64,000 nucleotides of DNA from Ciona savignyi (lineage: Eukaryota > Chordata > Ascidiacea > Phlebobranchia > Cionidae): assembly GCA_000149265.1 (NCBI GenBank), contig CH002917.1, positions 1,361,843-1,425,842 of the forward strand. Reading direction: 5' to 3'. Both the position numbers and the translations under genes were made by a program. This document shows positions 1 to 12,500 of this stretch, piece by piece. The notes below the pieces were generated by a model. It did no database searches. It saw nothing but the letters and a program-made list of their open reading frames with translations, and was not told the DNA's origin. Within the stretch, counting starts at the first letter, position 1; every line of letters begins with the position of its first letter.

Positions 1-640
1 TTGATTAATTTGTTTTAAGAGTTAATTATTTGTTGCTAAAGTAGTGCTGTTGATTATTTTGTTGTAAGTGTTGAATAATTTGTTTCATGAGTTGTGCTTT
101 GGATTGTTTTGTTGCAAGGGTTGTGCTGTTGATTGTTTTGTTGCAAGCGTTGTGCTGTTGAATGTCTTGTTGAAAGCGTTGAATAATTTATTGCAACAGT
201 TGTGCTGTTGATTAATTTGTTTTAAGAGTTAATTATTTGTTGCTAAAGTAGTGCTGTTTATTATTTTGTTGTAAGTGTTGATTAATATGTTTCATGAGTT
301 GCGTTGTCGATTACTTTGTTGCAAGAGTTGATTAATTTGTTTCAAGATTTCTGCTGTTGATTGATTTGTTGCAAGCGTTGTGCTGTTGAATGTCTTGTTG
401 AAAGCGTTGATTAATTTGTTGCAACAGTTGCGCTGTTGATTAATTTGTTTTAAGAGTTAATTATTTGTTGCTAAAGTAGTGCTGTTTATTATTTTTTTGC
501 AAGTGTTGATTAATTTGTTTCATAAGTTGAGCTGTTGATTGATTTGTTGCTTTGTTTCTTTGATTTAATTAATTTGTTTCGTTAATTGATTTGTTTCATA
601 AGTTGATTAATTTGTTAATTTGAGTTGCGCCATTTATTGC
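1..640. repeat. Intronic minisatellite, unit about 22-30 bases, higher-order period about 207-227
   Basis: Built of variants of ttgattaatttgttgcaag and gttgtgctgttgatt. The segment beginning ttgattaatttgttttaaga recurs at about 1, 208 and 436, giving a higher-order unit. It lies in the KMT2 intron just before the acceptor at 680 and continues to the window edge. Confidence 0.85.
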
Positions 641-681
641 TTTGTTGCTATCGCTGTTCACTATTTTTTTAACATTTCCAG

Positions 682-3537
682 ATGAAGATCTTCCACTAAT
701 GCCTCCAAAAAGCATCATCCACTCCCAATCCCCATCCTGTGTCACAAACCTCGCGGAGAGGATGGAAACCACTCCCCCCATCGGCCCCCTCTCACCCACC
801 CGCTACCGCAACCCCGACCGACGTGCGACAGGGGGCACATACACCATTATATCGTCCATCAACAAAACCCTACCTCAAATGCTCACCCCTCTACCTACAC
901 AGCCCAAATATACAAAAGGAAAATCCACAAATTCACCCATGAACCCTGTAATATCTCCATCCAACCCATTTCTAAGGCAAATACCGGAAGAAACTTCACA
1001 AATTGACACGAACCGCGAAAAAAAGTCGACCGATTGCCGCAACAAAAATGTTCAAATTGAAGAAATGACATTTTCAAGTGAAATTGTATCAGAAGAAAGG
1101 AACAATGGGAAAATCAACTCTGGGTCGTCTGGCTTGGTTTTATCTGGTACCCTTGACCCTCTCTGCAACCAAACTCTGAAAAACGAGTTTTCGGGTGAAT
1201 TTTCGACTTCGATTATAATAAACCCTGTGTTTTCGGACACAATAGGAAATCCGCAAACATTCACGGAAATTGCTGTTGGTGAGAATGTTCCCGCCGAAAC
1301 TCTTGCCAAAGACGTATCGGTGAAATTTGAAGCTGATTTTGAGATCAACAATTGTAAACCTAAGGAATTTGTTTCTAATACGGAGCCCACAGATTCGGTT
1401 GGTGGAACCTTACAACTCAGCGATGGTGTTAAAGCTGTCAATCAATCAGTAGCTGTCAATCAATCAGTAGATGTCAATCAATCAGTAGCTGTCAATCAAT
1501 CAGTAGATGATGCTCTAGTGTTAACTGGTTCTTCTCAAAATATTCATTTAGAAGCAAATTTATCTGGTAACGATGAAGAAAAGAAACTTTCAATGGCCAG
1601 GTCACCTGGAATAATAAAACAGAAGAAATCTCTGAATGAAAAAGGAGAAAATGATCTCCAAATAAGAGAGTCATCACCCGAGAGAATGGAAACAAAGCAT
1701 TTTCCAAAAGACAAGTCACCCGAGAGAATGGTAGCAAAAAGTTTTGCACATGAGATTTTATCGAATATGAATAAAGACAAGATAGGTTCTAAAGATGAGA
1801 GAATGGAAGAAAAAAGTTCTCCAAAAGAGAAGACACTTGATATAATAAAAGAAAAAGGTACTGCAAATTTATTTGAGAGAAAAGAAGAAAAAGCTTCTCC
1901 AAAGGTGATATTTGAAACTTACAAGAAAAATCATGAAGATCAAGTGTCCGCATCTTGTAAACAAGATCCTCCCATGGAGATATCTCTCCTCCGCAGTGCA
2001 AAACAAGCCAGGGATGCGGAGGACGCAGCTCCTGCTCCGAAGAGCCCGCCTCTCGATACCATGGGATTATGGTGGAAGAAAAACTCCCAGCAGAAAATGG
2101 CGCCTCAAATTACCGGCGCGAAACATAGAAAAACGCGGGCAACCAAGGAAGGAAAGCTCGACTCTGAAGGTGAGGACCCTTCGTTTGAGATGGAGAGCGG
2201 AAAATTCTGGAAGCGGAAGCCGGGTGGGGAGGGACTGGTCCCGCTTTCATCGGAGGAATCTATCGGCTCTCGCGGAAAATCAAAGTCCTTCTGCAATGAG
2301 AGGGTGATTACAAATGGCGTTTGTAATGATGACAGTAAGAAAGATAGCAAAAATGAGGATTTTTCGGGAAGGAAAACAAAGGAGTCAGTTCGAAGTCCTG
2401 CGGAACAAAACAAAGAGGAGCGTTCTCCTGAAAAATCCCACTTTACTGACAGTGAAAACGATTATGTTGGTGAAAAGACTTTTTATAAAGAAAAGGTTGA
2501 CGTAGCTGATGCAAAATTAGGAACAGAAAATTCACTTTCATCATTTGAAACACCAAGCAAAACTAAAATTAATGAAATCAGTCTTCTTACTTCACCGAGT
2601 GTTGTGATCCGTTGTGCTCGCTTAAATATTGATGAAAAGTCTATCAAAAACCAAATTTACAACATTGATGACACTAACGACGTCACGAAAGTCCTGACCA
2701 AAAGCATGCGGAAATTCGCACGGACATCTCAAGATGGCAGTGATCCAAAGAAACCGGTTAATTCCGGTTTAAACTGCCCACCGATGCTCACAAGGCAGAG
2801 AAGCAAGTCGCAGGACGATGTTATAAAACTCGGCAAGAATTTAAAGCCGAAAGAAACAATTCATTTTTCTGATTCTTCAGTCACCACACGGTCGCGCTCT
2901 AGGAACAGCAGTGTTTCCACTGCAGTGTTGCCGTTAAGTCGACCGGTAACACCGGATTCGGAAATCGACGCAAGTTTTTCCAACACGGGTTCTCAGACGC
3001 CAAGTTTGGACGAAAACGAGAAAAACAGGTCTTGTTCGGATAGCGCCGACAACGATAGTCTTGTCACCCCCCGTAGATACCCCAGGAGAAACACCTACAC
3101 GTGCTTGAGGTCATTTTCTGGACTCTCACCCAACTACGCGCTTGCTTCCTACTCAAGACTTCACCAGAATAGAGAGCACAACGAAGAAAGTGAAAATACT
3201 GAAAAATGCAATGATTTGCACCAAAAATCTGAACTTTCCAATAAAACACTAGAAATCTCCTTGGAAAAAGAAATTTTGAAAGAAACTGAACAATTTGAGC
3301 ACAAAACTGCAGTAAACGAACCGATTCCTCAAAACTTAGAAAACGACAATAACACCACACCGATTCTTGAAGAAAATCCCTCGAAAAGCGAATGTGTGGA
3401 TAAAAAACAAACCCTAACCAAAACTAGCCTAGCAACATCTGAAAGCGAAACCACCTCTAAGGAAATAAACTTCACAAAAAATCCAGAACTTTCCTCTACA
3501 GTAAATGATGAGATTTTAAGCTGCTCTGCATATTCAG
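682..3537 (+). CDS. KMT2: KMT2 large central exon (low complexity)
   Basis: A single 2,856-base exon of about 952 residues, from an acceptor at 680-681 to the donor after 3537 (phase 1). It is Ser/Lys/Glu-rich with repeated SPER, SPK and EK clusters and no recognisable fold. It lies where MLL1/2 proteins have the long disordered segment between FYRN and FYRC that carries the Taspase-1 cleavage site. A four-copy 18-base in-frame repeat sits at 1432-1505. A partial Taspase-like motif (SQDGSD) is encoded at 2727-2744. Assignment to this gene rests on phase continuity with the following exons and on position, not on similarity of the segment itself. Confidence 0.85.
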
Positions 3538-6500
3538 GTTTGTTTATAAATTATATTTGGTTGTGCTGAATCCTTTATGAGTTGATACTTGTGTTTGTTG
3601 AAAAGTTGTGTGGATGATAATCTCATTCAAGTTGAAAACTATGGTTGATCAATCTATGGGTTGAAACCAGTGTTGGGACCCTTTTATCACTTTTATCATA
3701 GTTCAAATGACGAATGCATTAGAATAACCAATTTCGCAATAATCATGGAATTCGAATGTTTCATTTTTTATTTCGTTAAAATCCGTGTGGGTTATATCTG
3801 ATTTAGATTGAAACTCCTGTGGGTTATAATTTGTGTGGGTTATAACTCATTTAGATTGAAACTTCTGTGGATTAAAATTTGTGTGGGTTAAAACTCATTT
3901 AGATTGATATCTTGTGGGTTATAATTTGTGTGGGTTATAACTCATTTAGATTGAAACTTCTGTGGATTAAAATTTGTGTGGGTTATAACTCATTTAGATT
4001 GATATCTTGTGGGTTATAATTTGTGTGGGTTATAACTCATTTAGATTGAAACTTCTGTGGATTAAAATTTGTGTGGGTTATAATTCATTTAGATTGAAAC
4101 TCCTCTGTGGCGAATATGTTTATTTTAAAAAATCATATCTAAACCATCCATGCTTTATAATGCATTGCAAACAATATTCCTACAATTCTTGTAATTTACA
4201 TTTAACAACCAACAACATCTTTCAATGCAGAAGCATTGAACCCAGACGATGTGACAGAATCGAGTGATTCTAATCCCGAACTTCCTCTTCCTGATCAAGA
4301 AGCAGCGAAAACCATCCCAGAGGACATCTGTGAGGATCTTCCCTTCTCTGAGACGGAAGATAAAGTGATGGAGTCAAATGCTCCAGAGGAGGATAAGGAC
4401 TTTCCATCATCCTTAACTAAAGCGATGGCTTTGAATACTCCGATAACTACATCTTGTAATCCGGATGTCATCTGTGCCTCCTCCTCTTCCATAGAAGATG
4501 AATTGAAGACTTCTAATGAGGACCAGGTTATTGATGCGGATGTACCAACCATCTCTGAAGATCAATCCTCATTAGAAGATAAATCTTCGGATGAAAAAGA
4601 CGACAGCAGCATCATCGCGATCCTCTCCGCTCTTCCGGATGTTGCGGATGAAGAAAGGGTTTCGACTCCGGATAAATCGTTCCGAGATGATTCGATCGAA
4701 ATCCCAAGAGGCGGGGAAGATGATTTGCCCTCTGGTGGTGATGCTCTTCACTCTCCTCTTCCTAAGATGGAGGAGCAGCATCCGATCATCGATACTCCTC
4801 TCAAAGAAGAAGAGCTTCCGGAAGCAACTGTTGAGTCGTTAAAAGATGACTCATCGTTCTTAGTGACGAGCGAATGTCCGGTGCTGAATGCTGACGAGGT
4901 CCAGACCCTCCTCGAGTCCCCTGAACCTGTAAACTCGACCCCACTATCACCCCCGATGCAGTACAACTACATTCAACCCCAACAGCCTGTGTGCCAGCCC
5001 CCTGTTATCAACTACCCGTTATATGGACTGCCGAGACCCATGGTGCAAACCCCACGGTTTATGGGTGTGACTCCAAAGCAGAGGCCTACTATCAGACGAC
5101 ATATCCAGCAAAGTATCCCCCGCACATACACCCCGAGAAATAAGATCTCTCAGGTTCCAAGACCCCCGTTTCAAGAGTTAGTCACAATGACAGCTCACCC
5201 GTGGGTACGCAGCACCCCTGTAATAGTTCAGCCTTCTATATCCAGGGTTGCAAGCCCGTACCCACCCGCACAAAACATGACACCCACTTTTAACAACCCG
5301 AACACTTACCCCCAGCAGTTCCAGCCCCAGGTTACCCCAAACACTTTATTACCCGTCGCGTACTCTCTTAGAGTCACCATGGCTATGGCAGGGGACTTAA
5401 ACACTGACACCCTTGCCCCACCCACCATAACCCGCCTCAATTTTACCAACCAACCAAGAAAACCAACCAACACCTGTCCACGACACCCAAACCAGCCCAG
5501 CAACCAGCAAATAAACCAGCAGTCTATGGTCAACCAGTCGCCACTAACTGGAAATGTGCCAAACCATGCACAAGAAAACCAGGTATTGCTTTGTATACCA
5601 TATATATTCATAAGTTTATTACTAAAACATTACAAATGCTTTGTTTTTATATCATCAACAATAGGAAAATATTTACTATGGAAAGCTTACTCACACTCTT
5701 TTGATTTTCCATGTATGTTACTTTCTTCTCAAAAAAATAAAATACGCACATAGCAACAACCTTTTATCTATATCGTTTAAAAAAACTTCGCTAAAAAGAT
5801 AAAAAATAGGAAATGTATTGATTGGATGTCAGGCCCAAAATAATTAAAAAAACAGTTCCCCAGAAAATGGATTTAAAAAGAATGCAATTATACAATTGTT
5901 TTTTATATGTGTATATTCCTTCAATTGTATTATGCTCCAAACATCTTTATCGTTTTCCCAAACATATATAACCCGTCAAAATGTCCCCCAGACTTCAACC
6001 GAGTCTGCTGCTGATCAGGCTTCGGCGTTGGAGCGTTTGATCGAGTTCTACAGCGCTAAGAACAAGCTCACAGCAGAGGAGAAGAAGATCGTTCGTTCCA
6101 TCATCAGCTCACAGATCCAGAGCAAACAGCTACCCATGCCAAGCGCTCACCACACCCCACCCTCCCAACCTATACCAGAGGTAACAATTTTAAGTTTTGC
6201 TGGATGGTTGGCATGGACAGTATACAGGTTTCATGCATTGAAAACGTATTCAGTATTAAGTCCAGCATTGGTTCGCATACCTAGCCTGGTAAATTGGAAA
6301 AATGGATGTTATAGTATAAATGCCAATGGAAGCCCAAATTAGCATCACATGTTCTAAACTCAGGGTATTTAGTGTCATACTTTAATTCTCAGATTACCTT
6401 GTGTGAGTATTCAAAGCGACTACAGTGTTTTATCTATGGGCGAAATGTGTTTGTACGATGGAAAGTTTTATAGCAGGCTGTATGTATGTTAAGTAACTTG

Positions 6501-9500
6501 GGCAATTACGAACTTGATTATTACTGCAACAGTGTTATTGTTCTGCTATTTAACAAGAAGACAAAATAAGAAATGTACCGATATTGCTGTAACAAGCAAT
6601 TCATACCGTTCTCGATTTGGGGAAATAAACTTTACCACAACGATGACACTTTAACTAATTATCATATTTTTTATCTCCCGCTGGTTTAAAATTATTTCAA
6701 TTTTTTCGTTTACCCCCCGTCTCTTCCCTGCCAGGATCAGATGCGGCAGAAGTCATCTGGGATCAAAAGACGAAGAAGCTCTGAGATAAAAACCGAAGAG
6801 AAAAGGGCAAAATTAAAGAAGAAGAGAATGAACCTGCTCCCCAGTGTATTGGATGAGTGTAAGTGATCTTGGTATAGGATGGAAGAGGATAGGATATTCA
6901 TGTTTATTCCCGTGAATGGGAAAACCCAGGAGGTTACACATGTACAATCGTCAGATCACCTCGTGCCCACCGTCAGGTTACCAGAGCTATTGCAGTATGT
7001 TGTGTATGATTCTCACGTTTCTTCATTTTGGTAATACCTATTAATCGGCTGGGTTCAGGCAATGTTGGTTAAGTGCCTTGCCCAAGGACACAACCGGCTA
7101 GCTAGCGACCAGTTTCGAATCTTTAACCTTTCGGTTTAAAGGCGCCTCACTAAACCACGAGACTACCCGGTCCGACTTGCCCGCGTGTGCATGAATCCTG
7201 TGCCCATTAAAGCTCTGAAGAAAATGTTACAGTTGCAATCAGATTGTCAATAAGTGTTCTGTAATATGACAGAGTGACACATATAGTGATTATTACCCAA
7301 TGGTGCTTTTTCTGGTTGGTAGATATAAATTAAGAGTCTTTGTTTTTAGTTAAACTATTAGAAGTATGCTTATGTTTAGATTCTATATCTTTTTACAGAA
7401 ACCATTTATTTTTTGTTTTCTATGAACGCAAGTTGGTTATCTATTTCTATAAAACCAAGATTGCTTGAAAGGTATCATAAAAGTAGTGCGGTTAGCAGAA
7501 ATATCGCTTTTGAAAACCTCTTGCTTTCTTCCTAACGATTTAGTCAGCTTTTTTAAGGTCGCTGGCAGACTTAACCGATTTTTGTCGAATCCATGATAGC
7601 TACAGTGAAGTGATCGCTTCAGCAGTCACATTTCTATTTCCAGTGCCAGAATGAAACCCCCCCCCCCCCAATAACATAATATGAATATAAATAAATCGCC
7701 AAGCAATTAATTTTAAAGTTTCCACACCAGCATGGTCAACAAATGAGGATGATTCACTGGACACAGGCTCCACTTTGGTGGATATCTATAACAACAGGGA
7801 TGCGTTGATCAAGAAGAAGAAGAACAAACCGATTTCCAAGGTGAGCAAAATAACTATGACTGAATTTTGTTTTGATAGAAAAAGTCATCATAGATCCTCT
7901 GAACAGATTACCAATAGTTGGGTACAGTTTGACATTTTTGATTTTGTAATAAAAGTTTTTTCATTAAAACTTCACTACTTAACCTCGATACCCTATTTTT
8001 AAATCCAGAAACTTTACAAAAATATCAGTATTGCTAAAAAGTCGTGTCTGATACGGATAATGTCAGTAGGAAAACCAACCCTAATGCTAAGCTTAACTGA
8101 CGTGGGTTGCAACCAGTAATGGGATTCAAAATTTGTATTGTACGTGCTAACTACAGTTTCCCTAAAAGGTCTTATGTCTGTAAAAAACACAAGAATCGAA
8201 TCGATGATTATCCCAACGTTCCAAGAACGGGTTTGATGGTTAAGTAAATGTGTACTAGTCCATAAAATGTACCCTTTACACCAAAACTTCCCAAAACTGA
8301 CATCATTCCCTACTAAACACCCCCTTACCTGTAAACTGACCACTTCATACCATTAAAACCCCTCAAGGTTAGAATTAGTGTCAATGGCAATCCAAGCGAT
8401 CCGGTAGTAATTTGAGGAACCCCATAAATTTTACCTATTTACACCAAAATTTCCGAGACTGACTTCATCACACAATAAAAACCCCCTTAACTAAAAAATG
8501 ACCGCTTTACACACTAAAACCCCGTTACCCGAAAACTGACCTCTTTACACACTAAAACCCCCTTACCCGAAAACTGACCGCTTCTCGCCAAGAAACCCCT
8601 TACCTGAAAACTGACAACTTAATACCATTAAAACCCCAAAGGTTTGAATTTGTGTCCATGGCAATCCAATGGATCCTGTAGTAATTAGAGGAACCCCAAA
8701 ATTGTACCACTTTACACCAAAACTTCCGAAACCTGACTTCATCACACACTAAAAAACCCCTTACCCGAAAACTGACCGATTTACACCAATAAAACCCCCT
8801 TACCTAAAAAATGACCGCTTTACACACTAAAAACCCCTTACCCGAAAACTGACCTCTTTACACACTAAAAACCCCTTACCTAAAAAATGACCGCTTTACA
8901 CACTAAAACCCCCTTACCCGAAAACTGACCGCTTTACACACTAAAAACCCCTTACCCGAAAACTGACCTCTTTACACACTAAAAACCCCTTTACCCGAAA
9001 ACTGCCTTTTACCCGAAAACTGCTGCTAAATAAACCCCTCACCCCACCACTACAGGTTCTCGCCCCCTACAACATCTACATCGGTCCGAAATACGACCAT
9101 AGTAAGGAGAATCGCACCTCCCCTCCGCTGTCGAGCAGTCGCCCATATTTGGTGTACAACATATCGAGTGAGGATGGCTACGCTGTGCAAGGAACTGACC
9201 TTCAAGGTGAGACTTATTTGAACCAATATTTTTAAATGACAAGATCAAAAACTAAATGCAATTGATAAGAAAACTAAAAAAAAGTGTTTTTTGGTAGAAT
9301 AGTTGATCAAAAATGTTTTATTTTTGTTTAATTTGCCAATTTCACTTCTTACATAACATTTAATGTCTTTTTAATTTTTTTTAAAATTGTTTTCCAATTC
9401 TAGTAGTGCGGTTAGCAGATATTTTGCTTTTAAAAACCTCTCTTGGTAAAGATTTAATCAGATTTTTTAAGGTTACTGGCAGACTTTATCGATTTTTTTC

Positions 9501-12500
9501 GAATTCATGATAGCTACAGTGAATTGGTACCTTCAGAGCCACATTTCTATATTCAGTGCCAGAATGAATTCCCCCCCAATAACATAATAAATTGTTTTCC
9601 AATTCTTACTTAACATTAAAGCTTCTTTAATATTGTCTGAAATTTCCAATTCTTAATTTAACATCTTTTTAATCTTCTGAAAATCTCAATTCCCATTTCA
9701 TTAGTATGGCTGGGTCCACAGTAGCCACCCCAGGAATTTAGGCCATAGAAGGCCTGTTTTCAATCCCACACTCTGAAATCCTAATTCCCATGCACCCCCG
9801 CAGAACTAATCAGCCAACTGCTCTCCACCGTCCAAGAGTGCCGAACCACGCGCGAAGCCAGCCCCACTGTGGCTCTCCACGCCGTCATGACGCCCTTCTC
9901 TTTTCTTGGGGTCTCGCACGACGCGATACGTTTCCTCGTGGAGCAGTTGCCGGGGGCGCGGTACTGCCATCGATACCGTGCAAAGTACCACAAGCACAAA
10001 AAGGCAACGGAAGAGGTGTGTGATATTGCATAGTATCAAGATAGGATATTCATGTTTATCCCCCCGAATGGGAAAACCAAAGGGGGTTAACACACGGACA
10101 ATCGTCAGATCACCTAGCGCCCACTGTTGGGTTACGGGAGCTATTGCAGTTTGTTGAATATAATTCATACATTCCTATAATTTGGTAGAACCCATTAATC
10201 TGCTGGGTTCAGGCAATGTCCGTTGAGTGCTTTTCCAAGCACACAACCGACCAGCTAGCGATCAGTTTCAGACTTGTCGAACCTTTAACATTGCGGTTGA
10301 AAATTGTCGCAATAAACCACCAGACTAACCGGTCACCAATAACCATCCAACCACCATCATTTTTCACCCACACCCAGGTCACCCACATCAACCCCCACGG
10401 TTGCGCTCGAGCGGAGCAGTACAAGGGGCGATCGAAACCCGACATGTTCAGCTTCCTCGCTTCCAAACACCGTTACCCACCCGAGTATGACCCCGATAGG
10501 CAGGATGACGACTCTCTAAACCCCAGGTAAGGGGGATTTCCTGAATCCCGAAAATGTCATTAAGTTGTCATTGGAACACATAATATTTTAGGTTAAGTTT
10601 ATTTGTTTTTGCTGCTTTAAAAAACAATAATTAACAGAGCACACTTAAAATATAGCAAAATGCAAGCAAGAAATAAACAGAAAAACGACGGTCATTATAA
10701 AAAAAAAAATGTTAACAACTTTTGAAAATATAGGGATGCGGCTGTAAATTTAGTAGAATCTTTCATAAAAAAAGAAAGCACGTAATAGAATTATGCACAG
10801 AAAATGTACACATCAATCTATCAGGGTTGATATTGAACTTGCAATCTGTTTTCTTTGTCAACCATGCTGAAATCCTTAACACTACATCGCCAGTCACAAG
10901 CAATGCACTGAGTTATACAATAAAATAAAAAAATTCCCCCCAAAAAATTGGTTGGGTCTGTGATTCGAAACAAGAACCTCTGTAGTTTTACCACATTGCT
11001 TAAACCACCATACTACATGATCGGTTCGATTTTTTTTTTATCAAGCAAAGTTTCGAACTCATGATGGGCTCGTTACCAGAACATTTTTTTATATAAGAGT
11101 CGTTATATGTATCGGTCGCGTTAACCATTCAGAAACACGACCGTTCAGTTGGATTTATTTTTAGAAATTGACTCATTCCATTGCTATAGTGCCACTTATT
11201 GTAGCTATTACATTGTTTGGATAGCAACGTCAAAATTGCATTCCACACAACAACTTAACGTCACAAACTAAGCCACGTTAAGTTTCAGATATTAAAAGCA
11301 ACCTACTGCGTGAAAATTAATTCTGTTTTCTCTGAAAATAGCGGAAATCTTTAATGATGCAGACGTTGTTTACCGGTGTTTATTTTGCGTAACCATGACT
11401 GTTTTGGAATCAGTTTATACTCTTGAATCAATAATTTCGAGTCTGGAATTATGAACTGCTTAACAGAAAAGCACATTTCACAATATTATTTTTACCTGAA
11501 TTCGTAGTAATGCACTTCCGTAGCAGAGTGTATAGGTTTGTAAAGTAGTCTTTACATTAAATGTAATACCAATATAATGATTTTTTTGTATTTTTAGATG
11601 TCTTAATTTAATTAACTACCAAAATATCTCAAAATGAACAGAGCTTAATTTGTTTTTTTTCAGCTTAGACTACGGCAATGTAAACTTCACTAATGTAATA
11701 ATTAGATTTAAAATCATTATAAAATTTTAAAGTCAGTTCAACAACTTTTACATGTTTTAATAATGTTGAATTTGCTCCAAATCAACTATTTAATCAAAAA
11801 GTAATCGGAAATCATTTTTTATTTGGAATCGAATATTTATTCCAGAACGTACTTGACTGATTTTGCGTCACTTGTAATCCTGCGTGGTTGCTGTAATGTT
11901 AGGTTAGGATTGCATTTCGATCATCGTTTGTATGTTTTACAACCTGTAGTCTGTTTATTTGTTGCGATTGAGAGTGTAATTTCCACTGTGGTGAACTTGT
12001 ACTTATTCTTAAGTCCAGTTTAATATGTTGCGTTTTCCTGAATCACTTCAATCATCCTCTCTTTTTGTTCGAATGCGTCATATGAACACCGACCATCTTG
12101 AAAATAGTTTGTCTTGTGAATGGAAATGGTGTAATTTCCACTGTGGTAAACTTTATCCTCAAGTCAAGTTTTATCTACTTGGTTGTTTGACTGTTAAAGT
12201 AATGTAAGTCCATATGTACACACTGATTATTGTAATTTTAAACTGTTCTATGATCACAGTGTATCTTGGTTGCTTATTTTACTATTCTGGCTGATATAGG
12301 GCAACCTACCCACCTTCAAAGACATAAATAGATTAACCATGCAAATTTCAATTGAACATCTGTAAATTGCCCTACACAGTAATTCTGCTGTATAAGAACT
12401 TGGTTATCAGCACAGGTTGCCACACAGTGTTCATTGTGATGTTATACTATTTTCCCGATTTTGCTACTAGTTTACTGTGCCAACAAGCGTTGCTTTAATC

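Noticed and set aside
1-640. CRISPR-like array
   Set aside because: The repeats are contiguous degenerate AT-rich units without unique spacers, in a eukaryotic intron.
8014-8343. 109-codon minus-strand frame
   Set aside because: It runs into an intronic satellite array and shows no family motif.
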